DNA of 64,000 bases, from positions 434,001 through 498,000 of the forward strand of contig NZ_JAMBOT010000002.1 in NCBI RefSeq assembly GCF_023715725.1. Direction: 5' to 3'. The notes under the pieces are model-generated. The model was not told where the DNA came from. It did not search any database and saw only the letters and a list, made by a program, of their open reading frames with translations. Both the position numbers and the translations under genes were made by a program. The stretch comes from Paenibacillus pasadenensis. GTDB lineage: Bacteria; Bacillota; Bacilli; Paenibacillales; Paenibacillaceae. Positions 1 through 8,556 of the stretch are shown one piece after another; the first letter of the stretch is position 1, and the number at the start of each line of letters is the position of its first letter.

Positions 1-148
1 TATGGAGCTTCCAAAGTCCGGGCTCGATATCAACGAGCCATAACTCGCGGACGGGCAGGCTGTCGTAACTGTGGATGAACCCTTCGACGAGCTCCGGAGT
101 GTAAGAGGAGCCGCCGCCAATGATAGCGATTTTCAGGCCATTTCTCAT
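1..148 (-). CDS. GH4 family glycosidase (6-phospho-beta-glucosidase type), N-terminal part only
   Basis: Only the first 49 residues lie in the window; the gene runs off the left edge. The N-terminus reads MRNGLKIAIIGGGSSYTPEL and continues into VRELWLVDIE, the NAD-binding Rossmann start (GGGSSYTPEL) and second-strand acid typical of GH4 enzymes such as LicH/CelF. GH4 enzymes need NAD+ and a divalent metal and usually cleave 6-phospho-beta-glucosides delivered by a PTS. The ATG lies 2 nt after the stop of the upstream sugar kinase, so translation is probably coupled. Exact substrate cannot be told from this fragment. Confidence 0.9.
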   Translation of the reverse strand, partial: MRNGLKIAIIGGGSSYTPELVEGFIHSYDSLPVRELWLVDIEPGLWKLH

Positions 149-150
149 CG

Positions 151-1155
151 TTAATTCCTCTCTTTCGTATCTGCGATTGCTATATCGTTAAATTCCCGGT
201 ACTCACACATACGGGTGTACATTTCCGCGGAAACCGGCTGGCCGTCCGCCTCTATTGCAGCCCATACCGCACCGATAACCGGCTCCGTATCCAGCTTCAC
301 TAGCGATGCCAAGGGAGCGGCGTGTGCCGCCATCTTTGCGATCGGCCCGCTAATCCATCCTTTGTCTCCGCGTGTAAGCAAACTGCCGGCTAGAACCACG
401 TCGAACGTATCGCCCGACATGCCAAGCTTTTGAATGACGGCTTTGACGGATAGAGCCAGCTCATCTCCCTGCTTGGCAAGAATGCGCAGCGCTGCGGCGT
501 CGCCTTTGTCCGCTGCGCGGAAAAGCAGCCTGGTCGCGTCGACAGGAACGGTTAATTCCCGGTCCAAATAATCGTCGAACATCGCCTGCACGCTGCCGTA
601 TCCCAGCATTTCCAGCAGCATCGGCGTCAGCAGCGTTTCATCCTCGCGGCCGTCCCACGCGCGGATGACCGTACGGAACACCTCGGTGCACAGTCCGCCG
701 CCGCCGCCAAAATCGCCAAACAGATAGCTGAAGCCTCCGCATTGATATGCGGTTCCGGCTCGGTTAAGTCCGGCGCAGTTGACGCCGGTGCCACAAATAA
801 CGCTCACGCCGTATGGGTGCTGTGAACCGGCGCGCAGACCAATCATTGTGTCGCAGACGATGGTATAACGCTCCGTGAAGCCTAAGCTGTGCACAAGCGG
901 ATGAAGCAGCCTGAAGTCGGCTTCCCTGTCCGCGCCAGCTAAGCCGAAGCACGTATGCGCCACATCCTCAATTCCGGCTCCGGCTTGGGCAAAAGCTTGG
1001 GATATCGCCTGGTTCAGGTTGCTTCTGGCATCCTCGTACCCGTTCTGGTGATTGCCGTTACCGGCCGAGCCTTTGCCGAGCAGACGACCTTGTGAATCGG
1101 CAAGCAGGCCATAGGTTTTTGTTCCGCCGGCGTCAATGCCGAGATATAGGCTCAT
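151..1155 (-). CDS. BadF/BadG-type sugar kinase (N-acetylglucosamine kinase-like)
   Basis: A 334-residue ASKHA-fold kinase. The phosphate-1 motif GIDAGGTKT is at residues 6-14, and the loop CGTGVN at 121-126 matches the second nucleotide-binding region. Length and motifs fit the BadF/BadG/BcrA/BcrD ATPase family as found in bacterial N-acetylglucosamine kinases. The ATG has a good AAGGAG site and overlaps the stop of the upstream LacI-type remnant; the GH4 gene follows after 2 nt. The context suggests it phosphorylates an amino sugar or a sugar released in the same pathway as the GH4 substrate. The sugar itself is inference. Confidence 0.85.
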   Translation of the reverse strand: MSLYLGIDAGGTKTYGLLADSQGRLLGKGSAGNGNHQNGYEDARSNLNQAISQAFAQAGAGIEDVAHTCFGLAGADREADFRLLHPLVHSLGFTERYTIVCDTMIGLRAGSQHPYGVSVICGTGVNCAGLNRAGTAYQCGGFSYLFGDFGGGGGLCTEVFRTVIRAWDGREDETLLTPMLLEMLGYGSVQAMFDDYLDRELTVPVDATRLLFRAADKGDAAALRILAKQGDELALSVKAVIQKLGMSGDTFDVVLAGSLLTRGDKGWISGPIAKMAAHAAPLASLVKLDTEPVIGAVWAAIEADGQPVSAEMYTRMCEYREFNDIAIADTKERN

Positions 1156-1415
1156 AGCTGATTCTCCTTTTGTCGGCTTGGCGGAGCGGAGCTTTCTCTG
1201 GAGATAAGCTCTGGCTTGAGCACAACGGGCAACGATTGCTCTTTACCCTCAAGCTGCACGAGAAGCGCTTCAACCGCGCTGCGGGCGATGGACAGCACCG
1301 GCTGCGCGACTGTTGTCAGTCTGGGGCGGAGCAGCGCAGCCAGGTTTTGGTCGTCATAACCAACAATCGACATGTCACGCGGCACGGATAAGCCTAGCGG
1401 GGTTATAGTTGACAA
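1152..1415 (-). pseudogene. LacI-family regulator remnant (C-terminal end only)
   Basis: About 80 residues match the extreme C-terminus of LacI/GalR regulators: GLSVPRDMSIVGYDDQNLAA, then PRLTTVAQP and ARSAVEALLVQLEGK, ending in RESS before a polar tail. A complete family member has about 330 residues with an N-terminal helix-turn-helix. Reading upstream through 1416-1550 in all three frames, I find neither the HTH nor the rest of the sugar-binding domain, so the gene is truncated by an old deletion or rearrangement. It still overlaps the kinase start by 4 nt, as an intact operon regulator would. The possible TTG start near 1415 has no convincing RBS. Confidence 0.75.
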
Positions 1416-1570
1416 TAGCCATTCGTAAAGCCAACAGCGGCGAATGACGCACGGCTCCGTTCCGCATCCGAGGGGGAGATTCCTATCTCGCAGCGAATAG
1501 GTTAAACATGCGCTTTTGGGTTTAACTGGATCTAACAGGAGAAACGAATTGATGCCTGGGGGGAAGTTGG

Positions 1571-2446
1571 ATGACCAACAATGCTGTGCTGCTGGAAGAA
1601 GACGCGGTTTTAGCCGAACAAGCGGAGCTGGAGGCGAATCTGGACCGGCTTGAAGCTGTAAGGGAGAGGACGGGCAATCCCGAAGGCATCGAAATCGAAC
1701 GTTTGGATGGAATGGCGGCGCTTTACAGCGCTACAATGCCATGGCCGCAGTTCAATGTCATTAAAGGAACTCATGAGGGCATATTGCCGGAGCTGGAACG
1801 GCTGGAGAGGTTTTATCGGGAGCGGCAAAAGCCGGTCAGGCTGGAGCTAAGTCCGCATAGAGCCTCCGCAACTTTCCTCAAAGAGCTTGGAAAAAGGGGT
1901 TACAGGCTTGCCGACCATCATGCCGCAACGTTTATCCGGTTCCGTTCTTCAGAAAGCAGTGAAGAAGGACATTTAGACCGCGCAGGAGACGGAATCCTCG
2001 CCAGCGAGCTTAATTCGTTGCAATCCCCGCGCTGCCGCATCCGTAGAGCTTCTGTTCGCGATATTGAAACCTATGCCCGCATTCATTGTTTGTCGACGGG
2101 CATTGGCGAAAACGGGATAAAACCTGTTGCACTCAACAACGAGATGCTGATGACGCGGCCCGGCTGGAGTTTCTGGATTGGCGAGACAGACGGCGTGCCT
2201 GCAGCGGCCGGCGTACTGCGCTGCGACGGGGAGCTGGCGAATCTGACCTTTGCCGCAACGCTGCCGGAGTATCGCTCGCTCGGATTCCAGCGCCTGCTTA
2301 TCCGGGCCAGGCTTGAAGAGGCGAGAAATCAAGGCTGTCTGCTCGCCGCGAGCCAATGCTCTCTTTACTCCGGCAGCATGCGCAACATGCAGCGGGAGAA
2401 AATGCGCATAGCCTTCATCCGTTCCGTGCTTGTATTGGATACCTAA
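1571..2446 (+). CDS. GNAT-family N-acetyltransferase
   Basis: A 291-residue protein. The C-terminal half (from about residue 155, RIRRASVRDIETYARIH) looks like a GNAT fold: it continues through WIGETDGVPAAAGVLRC and the acetyl-CoA-binding strand/loop region LTFAATLPEYRSLGFQRLL. The N-terminal half may be a degenerate second GNAT domain, since it also ends in GKRGYRL, a common GNAT signature. The ATG follows a GGGGAAG site. Substrate is unknown. It starts 35 nt before the DUF3891 gene, so the two probably form an operon. Confidence 0.75.
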   Translation: MTNNAVLLEEDAVLAEQAELEANLDRLEAVRERTGNPEGIEIERLDGMAALYSATMPWPQFNVIKGTHEGILPELERLERFYRERQKPVRLELSPHRASATFLKELGKRGYRLADHHAATFIRFRSSESSEEGHLDRAGDGILASELNSLQSPRCRIRRASVRDIETYARIHCLSTGIGENGIKPVALNNEMLMTRPGWSFWIGETDGVPAAAGVLRCDGELANLTFAATLPEYRSLGFQRLLIRARLEEARNQGCLLAASQCSLYSGSMRNMQREKMRIAFIRSVLVLDT

Positions 2447-2481
2447 AGTTTGTGTGAAAAACGTAGAGGAGGCGATCAACC

Positions 2482-3246
2482 ATGATCATTCGAGCAACGG
2501 AGGAAGGCTTTATTTTAATCCGCCAGCATGATCATGCGGAGCTTTCGGAACAGCTTGCGCGCTCGTTAGCGCCGGAGCTGCTGCCTGCAGGCGCGAGGAG
2601 AGCGGACATCATTTACGCGGCGGGACAGCATGACCGGGGCTGGATCGGTCTTGATGAGACTCCTGTCTGGAACGATGGAGAAAACCGCCCATATACGTTT
2701 GAGGATTACCCGCCGCTTCCCAAAATCGCCTTTTATACACGCGGCATCGATGAGGTTGAGGCGGTTAGTCCGTATGCAGGGCTGCTGTGCAGCTATTTTT
2801 ACAGTTCGTTTTTTGCCGGGATGGATGACGAGGCGAGCCTTGGATTTCGCAGGCGTGAAGAGGTTCGCCAGCACAGGCTGGCGATGAATATGCGGGCGGC
2901 GAGGAAAGAAACGGAACGTGATTTAAAGCTGCTGCAGCTGCTGGACGGCCTATCTTTATATGTTTGCCTGAACCGGCCTGAAGCGTCGGGAGCGGAGGAG
3001 CATCCTTGGTACCGCGCCGGGTTTGCAGGCTCGGAAGCGCTGACCGCATCCGGGAAGAGGCTAAGCGCCAAATGGGCAGCAAAAGAGCGCCTCCTCCTTT
3101 CGGAAAAGGCGCTGCAGGGAACGGTCGTGACGACGCTCCTGTACAAACATGTGCCCCATACCCTCATCTCGGAAATGGGCATTGCTGCTGCTTACCTGAA
3201 CTGCCCGCTGTTAACGCAGACTTTGGAATGGTCCAATCCGGCGTAA
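2482..3246 (+). CDS. DUF3891 family protein
   Basis: A 254-residue protein recognised as DUF3891 from its start (IIRATEEGFILIRQHDHAEL), the histidine-rich YAAGQHDRGWIGLDE segment and length. The family is widespread in Bacilli and has no established reaction. The conserved His/Asp pairs (RQHDHAEL, GQHDRGW, about residues 12-55) suggest an HD-like helical fold, which is only inference. The start is supported by a GAGGAGG site. It lies downstream of the GNAT gene, probably co-transcribed. Confidence 0.75.
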   Translation: MIIRATEEGFILIRQHDHAELSEQLARSLAPELLPAGARRADIIYAAGQHDRGWIGLDETPVWNDGENRPYTFEDYPPLPKIAFYTRGIDEVEAVSPYAGLLCSYFYSSFFAGMDDEASLGFRRREEVRQHRLAMNMRAARKETERDLKLLQLLDGLSLYVCLNRPEASGAEEHPWYRAGFAGSEALTASGKRLSAKWAAKERLLLSEKALQGTVVTTLLYKHVPHTLISEMGIAAAYLNCPLLTQTLEWSNPA

Positions 3247-3314
3247 CCTTTGACGTCAGCGATCGGAGGGCCGGGCTTTGGCGCAACGGACATTTTTCAT
3301 CACCATTTCAAACC

Positions 3315-4394
3315 TTAAGTCGCCCCGTCAGGCATCGATTTGCGTTCAAAATGCTCGGCAATCTGCAAAATAACGATTTTGCAAATCATATACACCGGAA
3401 TCGAAATCATAATGCCGACAATGCCGCTTACCGCGCCAGCGACAAGCACGACCACAATGGTCGTTAACGGATGAATGTCCATCGTGCGGCCGTATACAAA
3501 CGGCGAGATCAGATTGCCTTCCAGCTGTTGGGCCAACAAAATAATTACGAGCACCCAGACGGCTGTAGTAAAAGAATCCGTGAAGGCGATCAGAACACAT
3601 GGGATGGAGCCGATGATAGACCCGATGTATGGAATCATGTTCATCGCTCCGACGAAGATGGCCAGCATCAGCGAATAGGGCAGATCAACAATGAGAAAGC
3701 CGACATAGGCAAAAGCTCCGAGAGCCAGGCAGCAGACGACCCGCCCGATGACAAACTCGCTTAGCATTTTATCGATGCTGTTGAAAATTTCAATGGCGTC
3801 GGCGCGATATTTAACCGGCGAAAAACGGACAAAGGACGTATAACCTTTGCGGTCTTCCTTGAGCATATAATACAGCAGGACGGGAACCGTACCTACGACC
3901 AGCGCTAAAGTAGTAACGATGGAAACGGCGTTCTCCAAATAGACGGATGCGTAATTGATGGCTTGCTCCAAGTACTCGGACACTTTGGAGGAAAAGTCGA
4001 TTTCCTGCAGGCTGAAGCCGCCAAAGCTTTGGTTTTGCAGGAATGTCAGCTGATTCTGAACCTCTGTAGCAAGCGCGGGCAGATTTTCGACAAAGGCGAC
4101 CGTCTGCGACTGAAGCGTCGGCCATACAAGCACAACGAGCAGGGCGACAACCGTGAAGAGAAAAATAAACAGCACGATGACGGCGAGCCACTTTGGCATT
4201 TTCCATCGATGGAGCTGCGTGACAAGCGGCCGAAACAGGTAATAGAAAAAAAAGGACACGACAAAGGGCAGCAGCAAAATGTTAAAAGCGAGCATTACGG
4301 GGCGATACAGGAATTCAAGCCGCGACAGCAGATATAAAATAACAAGAACGAGAATAACGCTGATGCATGCCTGATAGAACCTGCCGATTTTCAA
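3315..4394 (-). CDS. AI-2E family transporter (YtvI/YubA-like permease)
   Basis: A 359-residue polytopic membrane protein with about seven or eight hydrophobic segments. The family signatures are present: DLPYSLMLAIFVGAMNMIPYIGSIIG and the C-terminal QLEGNLISPFVYGRTMDIHP block. Members export small molecules or ions (AI-2 in TqsA, Na+ in some homologues); the substrate cannot be inferred here. I place the start at the TTG at 4394 because GGAGG lies 10 nt upstream of it. A GTG at 4415 would put the RBS inside the reading frame. Confidence 0.85.
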   Translation of the reverse strand: MKIGRFYQACISVILVLVILYLLSRLEFLYRPVMLAFNILLLPFVVSFFFYYLFRPLVTQLHRWKMPKWLAVIVLFIFLFTVVALLVVLVWPTLQSQTVAFVENLPALATEVQNQLTFLQNQSFGGFSLQEIDFSSKVSEYLEQAINYASVYLENAVSIVTTLALVVGTVPVLLYYMLKEDRKGYTSFVRFSPVKYRADAIEIFNSIDKMLSEFVIGRVVCCLALGAFAYVGFLIVDLPYSLMLAIFVGAMNMIPYIGSIIGSIPCVLIAFTDSFTTAVWVLVIILLAQQLEGNLISPFVYGRTMDIHPLTTIVVVLVAGAVSGIVGIMISIPVYMICKIVILQIAEHFERKSMPDGAT

Positions 4395-4500
4395 GGCGGG
4401 ACAACCTCCGTTCACACGTTGACTATTTTATCCATTGTATACCCTTGAAATCGCAGGACTAACCCTGCTGGCGCCGCCGGAACGGGCTTTTAAAATTTTT

Positions 4501-4528
4501 GGAAACCATCCGGTAGGGGCGGCGTATA
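4501..4528 (+). promoter_or_regulatory. ECF sigma (sigma-W-like) promoter of the pspA cluster
   Basis: GGAAAC at 4501-4506, a 16-nt spacer, then CGTATA at 4523-4528. This is one base off the ECF consensus (TGAAAC-N16-CGTA) used by Bacillus SigW. It lies 76 nt upstream of pspA, whose Bacillus subtilis homologue belongs to the SigW regulon, so the match fits the gene it serves. Confidence 0.6.
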
Positions 4529-4604
4529 AGGGGAAAGATGCAAAACATTAGTTCAAAGCTATTCAGTGCTTAACCAATATGGTAAATTCAAGGAGGAACT
4601 ATCT

Positions 4605-5273
4605 ATGTCTCTGTTCAAACGACTGCGAGACCTTACCCTGTCCAATGTGTATGCCTTGATCGATAAAGCCGAGGATCCGGTTAAAATGACCGATCAGTAT
4701 ATTCGCGATATGGCCAGCGATCTTGAGGATGCGGAAAAAGCGGTAGCCGCGCAAATCGCACTGGAGAAAAGGTTCAAAAAGCAGTATGAGGAGCAGGAAG
4801 CGCTCGTTCAAAAACGTCTCCAGCAAGCTCATGCCGCAGCGGAAGCCGGAAACGTCGATTTGGCGCGCAGGGCGCTGGAGGAGAAAAAGGCTGCAGAGAC
4901 CAAACGCGACGAATACCGTACCGCATACGAAACCAACAAGGCGGCTGCGGACAATCTTCGCGAAAAGCTGGCTCAAATGCAGAAGCAGCTGACCGACCTG
5001 AAAAACAAACGCGAGACGCTTGTCGCCCGCGCCAATGCAGCCAAAGCCCAGGTGGAAATCAACAAGTCGATGAACGGCTTCGGAGCAGATACGGCAATGG
5101 CGGGATTGAAGCGGATGGAAGAAAAGGTGCTTGGACTGGAATCTCAAGCCGAGGCGAGCAATGTGATGAACGACAAAGGCAATTCCTTGGATGAAGAATT
5201 CGAAACGCTCGGCCGCGACAAAGCGGTTGAAGACGAGCTCGCCGCGCTTTTGAAACAATACGATAAGAACTAA
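4605..5273 (+). CDS. pspA: PspA/IM30 family membrane-stress protein
   Basis: A 222-residue, almost wholly helical coiled-coil protein. It starts MSLFKRLRDLTLSNVYALID, the amphipathic membrane-binding helix of PspA/Vipp1, followed by EDPVKMTDQYIRDM and Ala/Glu/Lys heptads. PspA is an ESCRT-III-like membrane-remodelling protein that protects the cytoplasmic membrane. The start is the ATG after AAGGAGG; an upstream in-frame ATG (4566) lacks a site. It leads a cluster with DUF350, DUF4178 and DUF4247 genes, an arrangement recurrent in Bacilli, and has an ECF-type promoter. A hairpin after the gene may lower expression of the downstream genes. Confidence 0.9.
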   Translation: MSLFKRLRDLTLSNVYALIDKAEDPVKMTDQYIRDMASDLEDAEKAVAAQIALEKRFKKQYEEQEALVQKRLQQAHAAAEAGNVDLARRALEEKKAAETKRDEYRTAYETNKAAADNLREKLAQMQKQLTDLKNKRETLVARANAAKAQVEINKSMNGFGADTAMAGLKRMEEKVLGLESQAEASNVMNDKGNSLDEEFETLGRDKAVEDELAALLKQYDKN

Positions 5274-5281
5274 GCATGGAT

Positions 5282-5326
5282 AGGGGCAGGCTGGCGGCAA
5301 TCCGCCGGCTGCCCCTTCCTTAATCG
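5282..5326 (+). terminator. Strong hairpin between pspA and the DUF350 gene (partial terminator)
   Basis: A 15-bp stem (GGGGCAG-GCTGGCGG paired with CCGCCGGC-TGCCCC, with one G-T pair) and a CAAT loop, followed only by TTCCTT. The weak T-tract suggests partial readthrough, so pspA could be made in excess over the genes behind it. It could also stabilise the 3' end of the pspA mRNA. Confidence 0.55.
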
Positions 5327-5338
5327 AGGAGGCTGTCC

Positions 5339-5755
5339 ATGACGCTGGAGGATGCGCTGCGAATTTTGACCGGCACGTTTGCCTGGACTGCGGCAGGGGC
5401 GCTGCTGCTTGCCGTATTAATGGTTGTTGATTCCCTGTTTACCCGTTATAAGGATCTGACCGAGATGCGCAATGGCAATGTGGCGGTGACGACGCGTTTT
5501 GTGATGAAGCTGTTTGCTCAAGGTTATATTCTGGCTCAGTCGATACGCACGTCTTACAGCATTCCGGAAGCGCTGCTCGTTTCCGCGCTTTCGTTCGTCA
5601 TTTTGCTTGTGCTGGAAGCTCTTGTCCGTTATTTACTTGACCGTTTTGCCGGTTTTCATCTGGACGAGGGGACGCGTGACGGGAAAATCGCTCATGCCCT
5701 GCTTGCAGGCTCGCTCCATTTAACGGGAGCTTTAATTGTCGCGTCTACCCTTTAA
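5339..5755 (+). CDS. DUF350 family membrane protein
   Basis: A 138-residue protein with about four hydrophobic helices: TFAWTAAGALLLAVLMVVDSLF near the start, then two central segments and ALLAGSLHLTGALIVASTL at the end. This is the layout of DUF350 (YjfL-like) inner-membrane proteins, which often sit beside pspA and DUF4178 genes. Biochemical role is not established. The start has GAGGAGG upstream. It lies 65 nt after pspA, with a hairpin between them. Confidence 0.8.
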   Translation: MTLEDALRILTGTFAWTAAGALLLAVLMVVDSLFTRYKDLTEMRNGNVAVTTRFVMKLFAQGYILAQSIRTSYSIPEALLVSALSFVILLVLEALVRYLLDRFAGFHLDEGTRDGKIAHALLAGSLHLTGALIVASTL

Positions 5756-5786
5756 TTTTCGCTAACCATAACAAGGAGGAAGCAGG

Positions 5787-6293
5787 ATGAGCCTGTTCAA
5801 ACGTGTAGCCAATCTGATGCGCAAGCCGGAGCCGCCGCAGCCGGAAAAAAGCGTCCTTACGCTCGGCCCCGGAGATATATGCGAAGTATCCCTTATTACG
5901 TACGAAGTGATTGGACATTCGAGAAATTACCGCCGCAAGGAAACCTTTCTGACGCTGCAGGACGGCGCCGAGCTGAGATACCTGCATATCGAGGACAGAG
6001 AGCAGACAGAGTACACGCTGTACACGCCGATTGACGGCAGGCTGGATTCCATTGAGGAAGTGCCTTCAACGATGGAGCTTGACGGGACGGAGTATTATTT
6101 GGAAGAGCAGTATTCCTCGCCTGTGTCTTCCCAAGGCCGTGCGCCGCATCAGCCGTCCGGCGAGCTGCATGTTTGGCAATATCAGTCTGACGACCGCAAG
6201 CTGCTGCGCATTGAATGGCAGGAGGGGCGTTTTCTTTTATACGAAGGCGAGAAAATTTTGGCGGCTGACGTCAAGGTGCTTCGAGGCCGATAG
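5787..6293 (+). CDS. DUF4178 domain protein
   Basis: A 168-residue soluble, beta-rich protein recognised as DUF4178 by position and pattern: LGPGDICEVSLITYEVIGHS, then TLQDGAELRYLHIEDRE and the terminal WQYQSDDRKLLRIEWQEG strands. No catalytic signature is visible. It probably belongs with the neighbouring DUF350 and DUF4247 membrane proteins. Start supported by AAGGAGG; the next gene begins 11 nt after its stop. Confidence 0.75.
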   Translation: MSLFKRVANLMRKPEPPQPEKSVLTLGPGDICEVSLITYEVIGHSRNYRRKETFLTLQDGAELRYLHIEDREQTEYTLYTPIDGRLDSIEEVPSTMELDGTEYYLEEQYSSPVSSQGRAPHQPSGELHVWQYQSDDRKLLRIEWQEGRFLLYEGEKILAADVKVLRGR

Positions 6294-6304
6294 GAGGCGC
6301 TGAC

Positions 6305-7036
6305 ATGAGGTTGGACGCCGCTTTAAAATGGCTGCTTGCCTTAACGCTGTTTGCCGGCCTGCTGGCCGGCTGCGGCTCGCCGGATCTTGGGCGGCAGTAC
6401 CCGCTGGAATCCGTGAGCGGTGAAGGCTCCAGCACCTCCTACGTTTACAGAGCTGCGGGCGAGACGGTACCGGAAGTCGCAGCAAGGCTAGCGGGCGAAC
6501 ATACGCCGCAGCAAATTTCGCCGCAAAGCGATGAACGAATGTTTCTCGTTTACAGCGATAAATGGTATCATCTTCAAAGAGATACTGCCGAGCCGCAGGA
6601 CACGCTGATTGAAGTAAGCAGCACCCAGTATGTCCGCAGCAATTACAGCCCTTCGTTTCTTGAAGCCTATCTTACAGCCGCATTAATTGGAGAGCTGTTC
6701 GACGCAGCCGGACGCCATGGCAAGTACCGGGGTTATACGGGGCGGGACGTATACAAGCCTGCAACGGGCAGCTTCCGCAAGCCTTCCGAACAGGACATCC
6801 GGAAAGCTCCTCCGCTTACTGCGCCTGGCAAAGGCTACATTACAAAACGCGGAGGCTCGGTCAAGGAGCGGCCGGCCGACAGCGGCGGATGGCTGGACCG
6901 CTCGACGGAAAGCCGAGGCAGCATCAAGCGGGGCTCGCAAAACTCAGGCTCTTCGCCAGGCAAATCATGGACATCGCCGCGCAAAAAATCTCCGTCAACC
7001 GGCTTCGGCAAATCCGGCCGGATCAGGCGCAGATAA
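6305..7036 (+). CDS. DUF4247 family lipoprotein
   Basis: A 243-residue lipoprotein: a hydrophobic signal segment and lipobox LLAGC place the lipidated cysteine at residue 23. Residues about 30-165 form the DUF4247 domain, with YVYRAAGETVPEVAARLAG and LVYSDKWYHLQRD, and a hydrophobic stretch at YLTAALIGELF. The last 75 residues are low-complexity and strongly basic (Arg, Lys, Ser, Gly), which could bind anionic cell-wall polymer or DNA. It is the last gene of the pspA-type cluster; the start has AGGAGG. Function is unknown. Confidence 0.75.
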   Translation: MRLDAALKWLLALTLFAGLLAGCGSPDLGRQYPLESVSGEGSSTSYVYRAAGETVPEVAARLAGEHTPQQISPQSDERMFLVYSDKWYHLQRDTAEPQDTLIEVSSTQYVRSNYSPSFLEAYLTAALIGELFDAAGRHGKYRGYTGRDVYKPATGSFRKPSEQDIRKAPPLTAPGKGYITKRGGSVKERPADSGGWLDRSTESRGSIKRGSQNSGSSPGKSWTSPRKKSPSTGFGKSGRIRRR

Positions 7037-7102
7037 ATTAAGGACTCAGTTGATTTATTTGTTCATATAGGTGATAGTAAACCGCTTTCAAGGAGGGGAC
7101 AT

Positions 7103-7837
7103 ATGGAGCGAATCGCGATCCTATCCGACATTCACGGTAATATGCCGGCGCTCAGGGCGGTGCTGGACGATGTCCGCTCGCGCTCGATCAATCGGATTTT
7201 TTGCCTGGGCGATCTCGCTGGCAAAGGCCCCGATTCTGCGGAAGCGGTCGATGTCATCCGGGAGAGCTGCGAACGGGTTATTCGCGGCAACTGGGATGAA
7301 TTTCTCGGCAACGCCACGGACAACGAGACGCTGAGATGGCATCAGCGCCAGCTAGGCGGCGAGCGGCTGCGTTATATGCAGGAGCTGCCTTTTAGCACGG
7401 AGCTGCGCATGAGCGGGCGACTTGTACGGTTTGTTCATGCTTCGCCGCAAAGCGTTTACCGGCGCATTCAGCCCTGGAATTCGGAAGAGGATCGTATGTC
7501 CATGTTTCAGCCTCCGGGAGAGGGCGGCCAGTTAGCCGACGTGCTCGGATATGGCGATATCCACCAAGCTTTTTCGCAATATATTCAAGGCAGGCAGCTG
7601 TTCAATACCGGCAGTGTCGGCAATCCGCTTGATGTCCCGCTAGCCTCATACGCCGTGATAGAGGGAGTGGAAAACGCCGGACAGCCGGCGCCGTTTTCGC
7701 TTCAGCTGATTCGGGTTCCCTACGATATCGATTTGGCAGTCCGTCTGGCCGAGGAGGCCAGCATGCCGGAGCTTGAACCTTACCGCCAAGAGCTGTTGAC
7801 AGCGCGTTACCGCGGATTGGAAGGAGGCAGCCGATGA
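7103..7837 (+). CDS. Metallophosphoesterase (YfcE/MJ0936-like)
   Basis: A 244-residue calcineurin-like phosphoesterase. The dinuclear metal-site motifs are in order: SDIHGN (DxH) near residue 8, GDLAGKGP (GD), GNWDE (in place of GNHDE), VHASP and a final GDIH. Members hydrolyse phosphodiesters or phosphomonoesters; natural substrate unknown. Start supported by AAGGAGG. The stop overlaps the start of the HAD phosphatase gene by 4 nt (ATGA), so the two are translated together. Confidence 0.85.
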   Translation: MERIAILSDIHGNMPALRAVLDDVRSRSINRIFCLGDLAGKGPDSAEAVDVIRESCERVIRGNWDEFLGNATDNETLRWHQRQLGGERLRYMQELPFSTELRMSGRLVRFVHASPQSVYRRIQPWNSEEDRMSMFQPPGEGGQLADVLGYGDIHQAFSQYIQGRQLFNTGSVGNPLDVPLASYAVIEGVENAGQPAPFSLQLIRVPYDIDLAVRLAEEASMPELEPYRQELLTARYRGLEGGSR

Positions 7838-8547
7838 TTCGAGCGATACTGTTTGACCTCGACAATACACTGCTTGACCGATGCAGCGGCTTTCACGAGT
7901 TCGCGCAGCGGTTTGCGGGAAAATACGCCGATGTTCCTCAGAATCAGCGGCTAAGGTGGATTGAACGGTTAATCGAGCTGGACGAGGATGGCTACAAAAA
8001 CAAACCGCAGCTGTTTCGAGAGCTTCCGGAGCAGCTGCCCTGCCGCAATCATGCCGGCTGGGAGGAGCTGTATGCCTTTTACGAGCGGGAATATGTCCAA
8101 TGCGCAACGCCGATGTGCGGCGCCAAGGAGCTGCTCGCCGCGCTGCGGCCTTATTACCGTCTCGGAATCGTCACAAACGGCGTAGACCGGATTCAGCGCG
8201 GCAAAATCGGCATCGCTGGCATCGAGAAATGGTTCGAGTCCATCGTCGTCTCGGAATCGGCTGGCATTAAAAAGCCGCATCCCGATATTTTTTCGCAGGC
8301 GCTTCGCGAGCTTGGCGTTTCGCCGGTAGAAACGCTTTATGTCGGGGATCATCCGCTCAACGATATTCAAGGCGCCTATTTCAGCGGCATGAAGTCCGTC
8401 TGGTTGAAGCGCGCCCAGCCGTGGCCGGACGAGGCGCCAGCGCTGCCGGATGCCGTTATAACGGAACTGGCGCAGCTGCCGGCGGCAATCCGTATCGTCT
8501 CCGGGCAAACGGCCGCTTCCGAACGGCGGCTGAGCAGCGGCGCATAA
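7834..8547 (+). CDS. HAD-family hydrolase (YjjG-like phosphatase)
   Basis: A 237-residue HAD hydrolase with all four motifs: LFDLDNTLLD (catalytic Asp pair, residues 7-9), VTNG (Thr), KKPHPDIF (Lys) and VGDHPLNDIQG (acidic pair). The helical cap between motifs I and II fits subfamily I. Likely a phosphatase acting on nucleotides or sugar phosphates. It overlaps the metallophosphoesterase gene by 4 nt and ends just before an intrinsic terminator. Confidence 0.85.
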   Translation: MIRAILFDLDNTLLDRCSGFHEFAQRFAGKYADVPQNQRLRWIERLIELDEDGYKNKPQLFRELPEQLPCRNHAGWEELYAFYEREYVQCATPMCGAKELLAALRPYYRLGIVTNGVDRIQRGKIGIAGIEKWFESIVVSESAGIKKPHPDIFSQALRELGVSPVETLYVGDHPLNDIQGAYFSGMKSVWLKRAQPWPDEAPALPDAVITELAQLPAAIRIVSGQTAASERRLSSGA

Positions 8548-8556
8548 TGCATAGCT

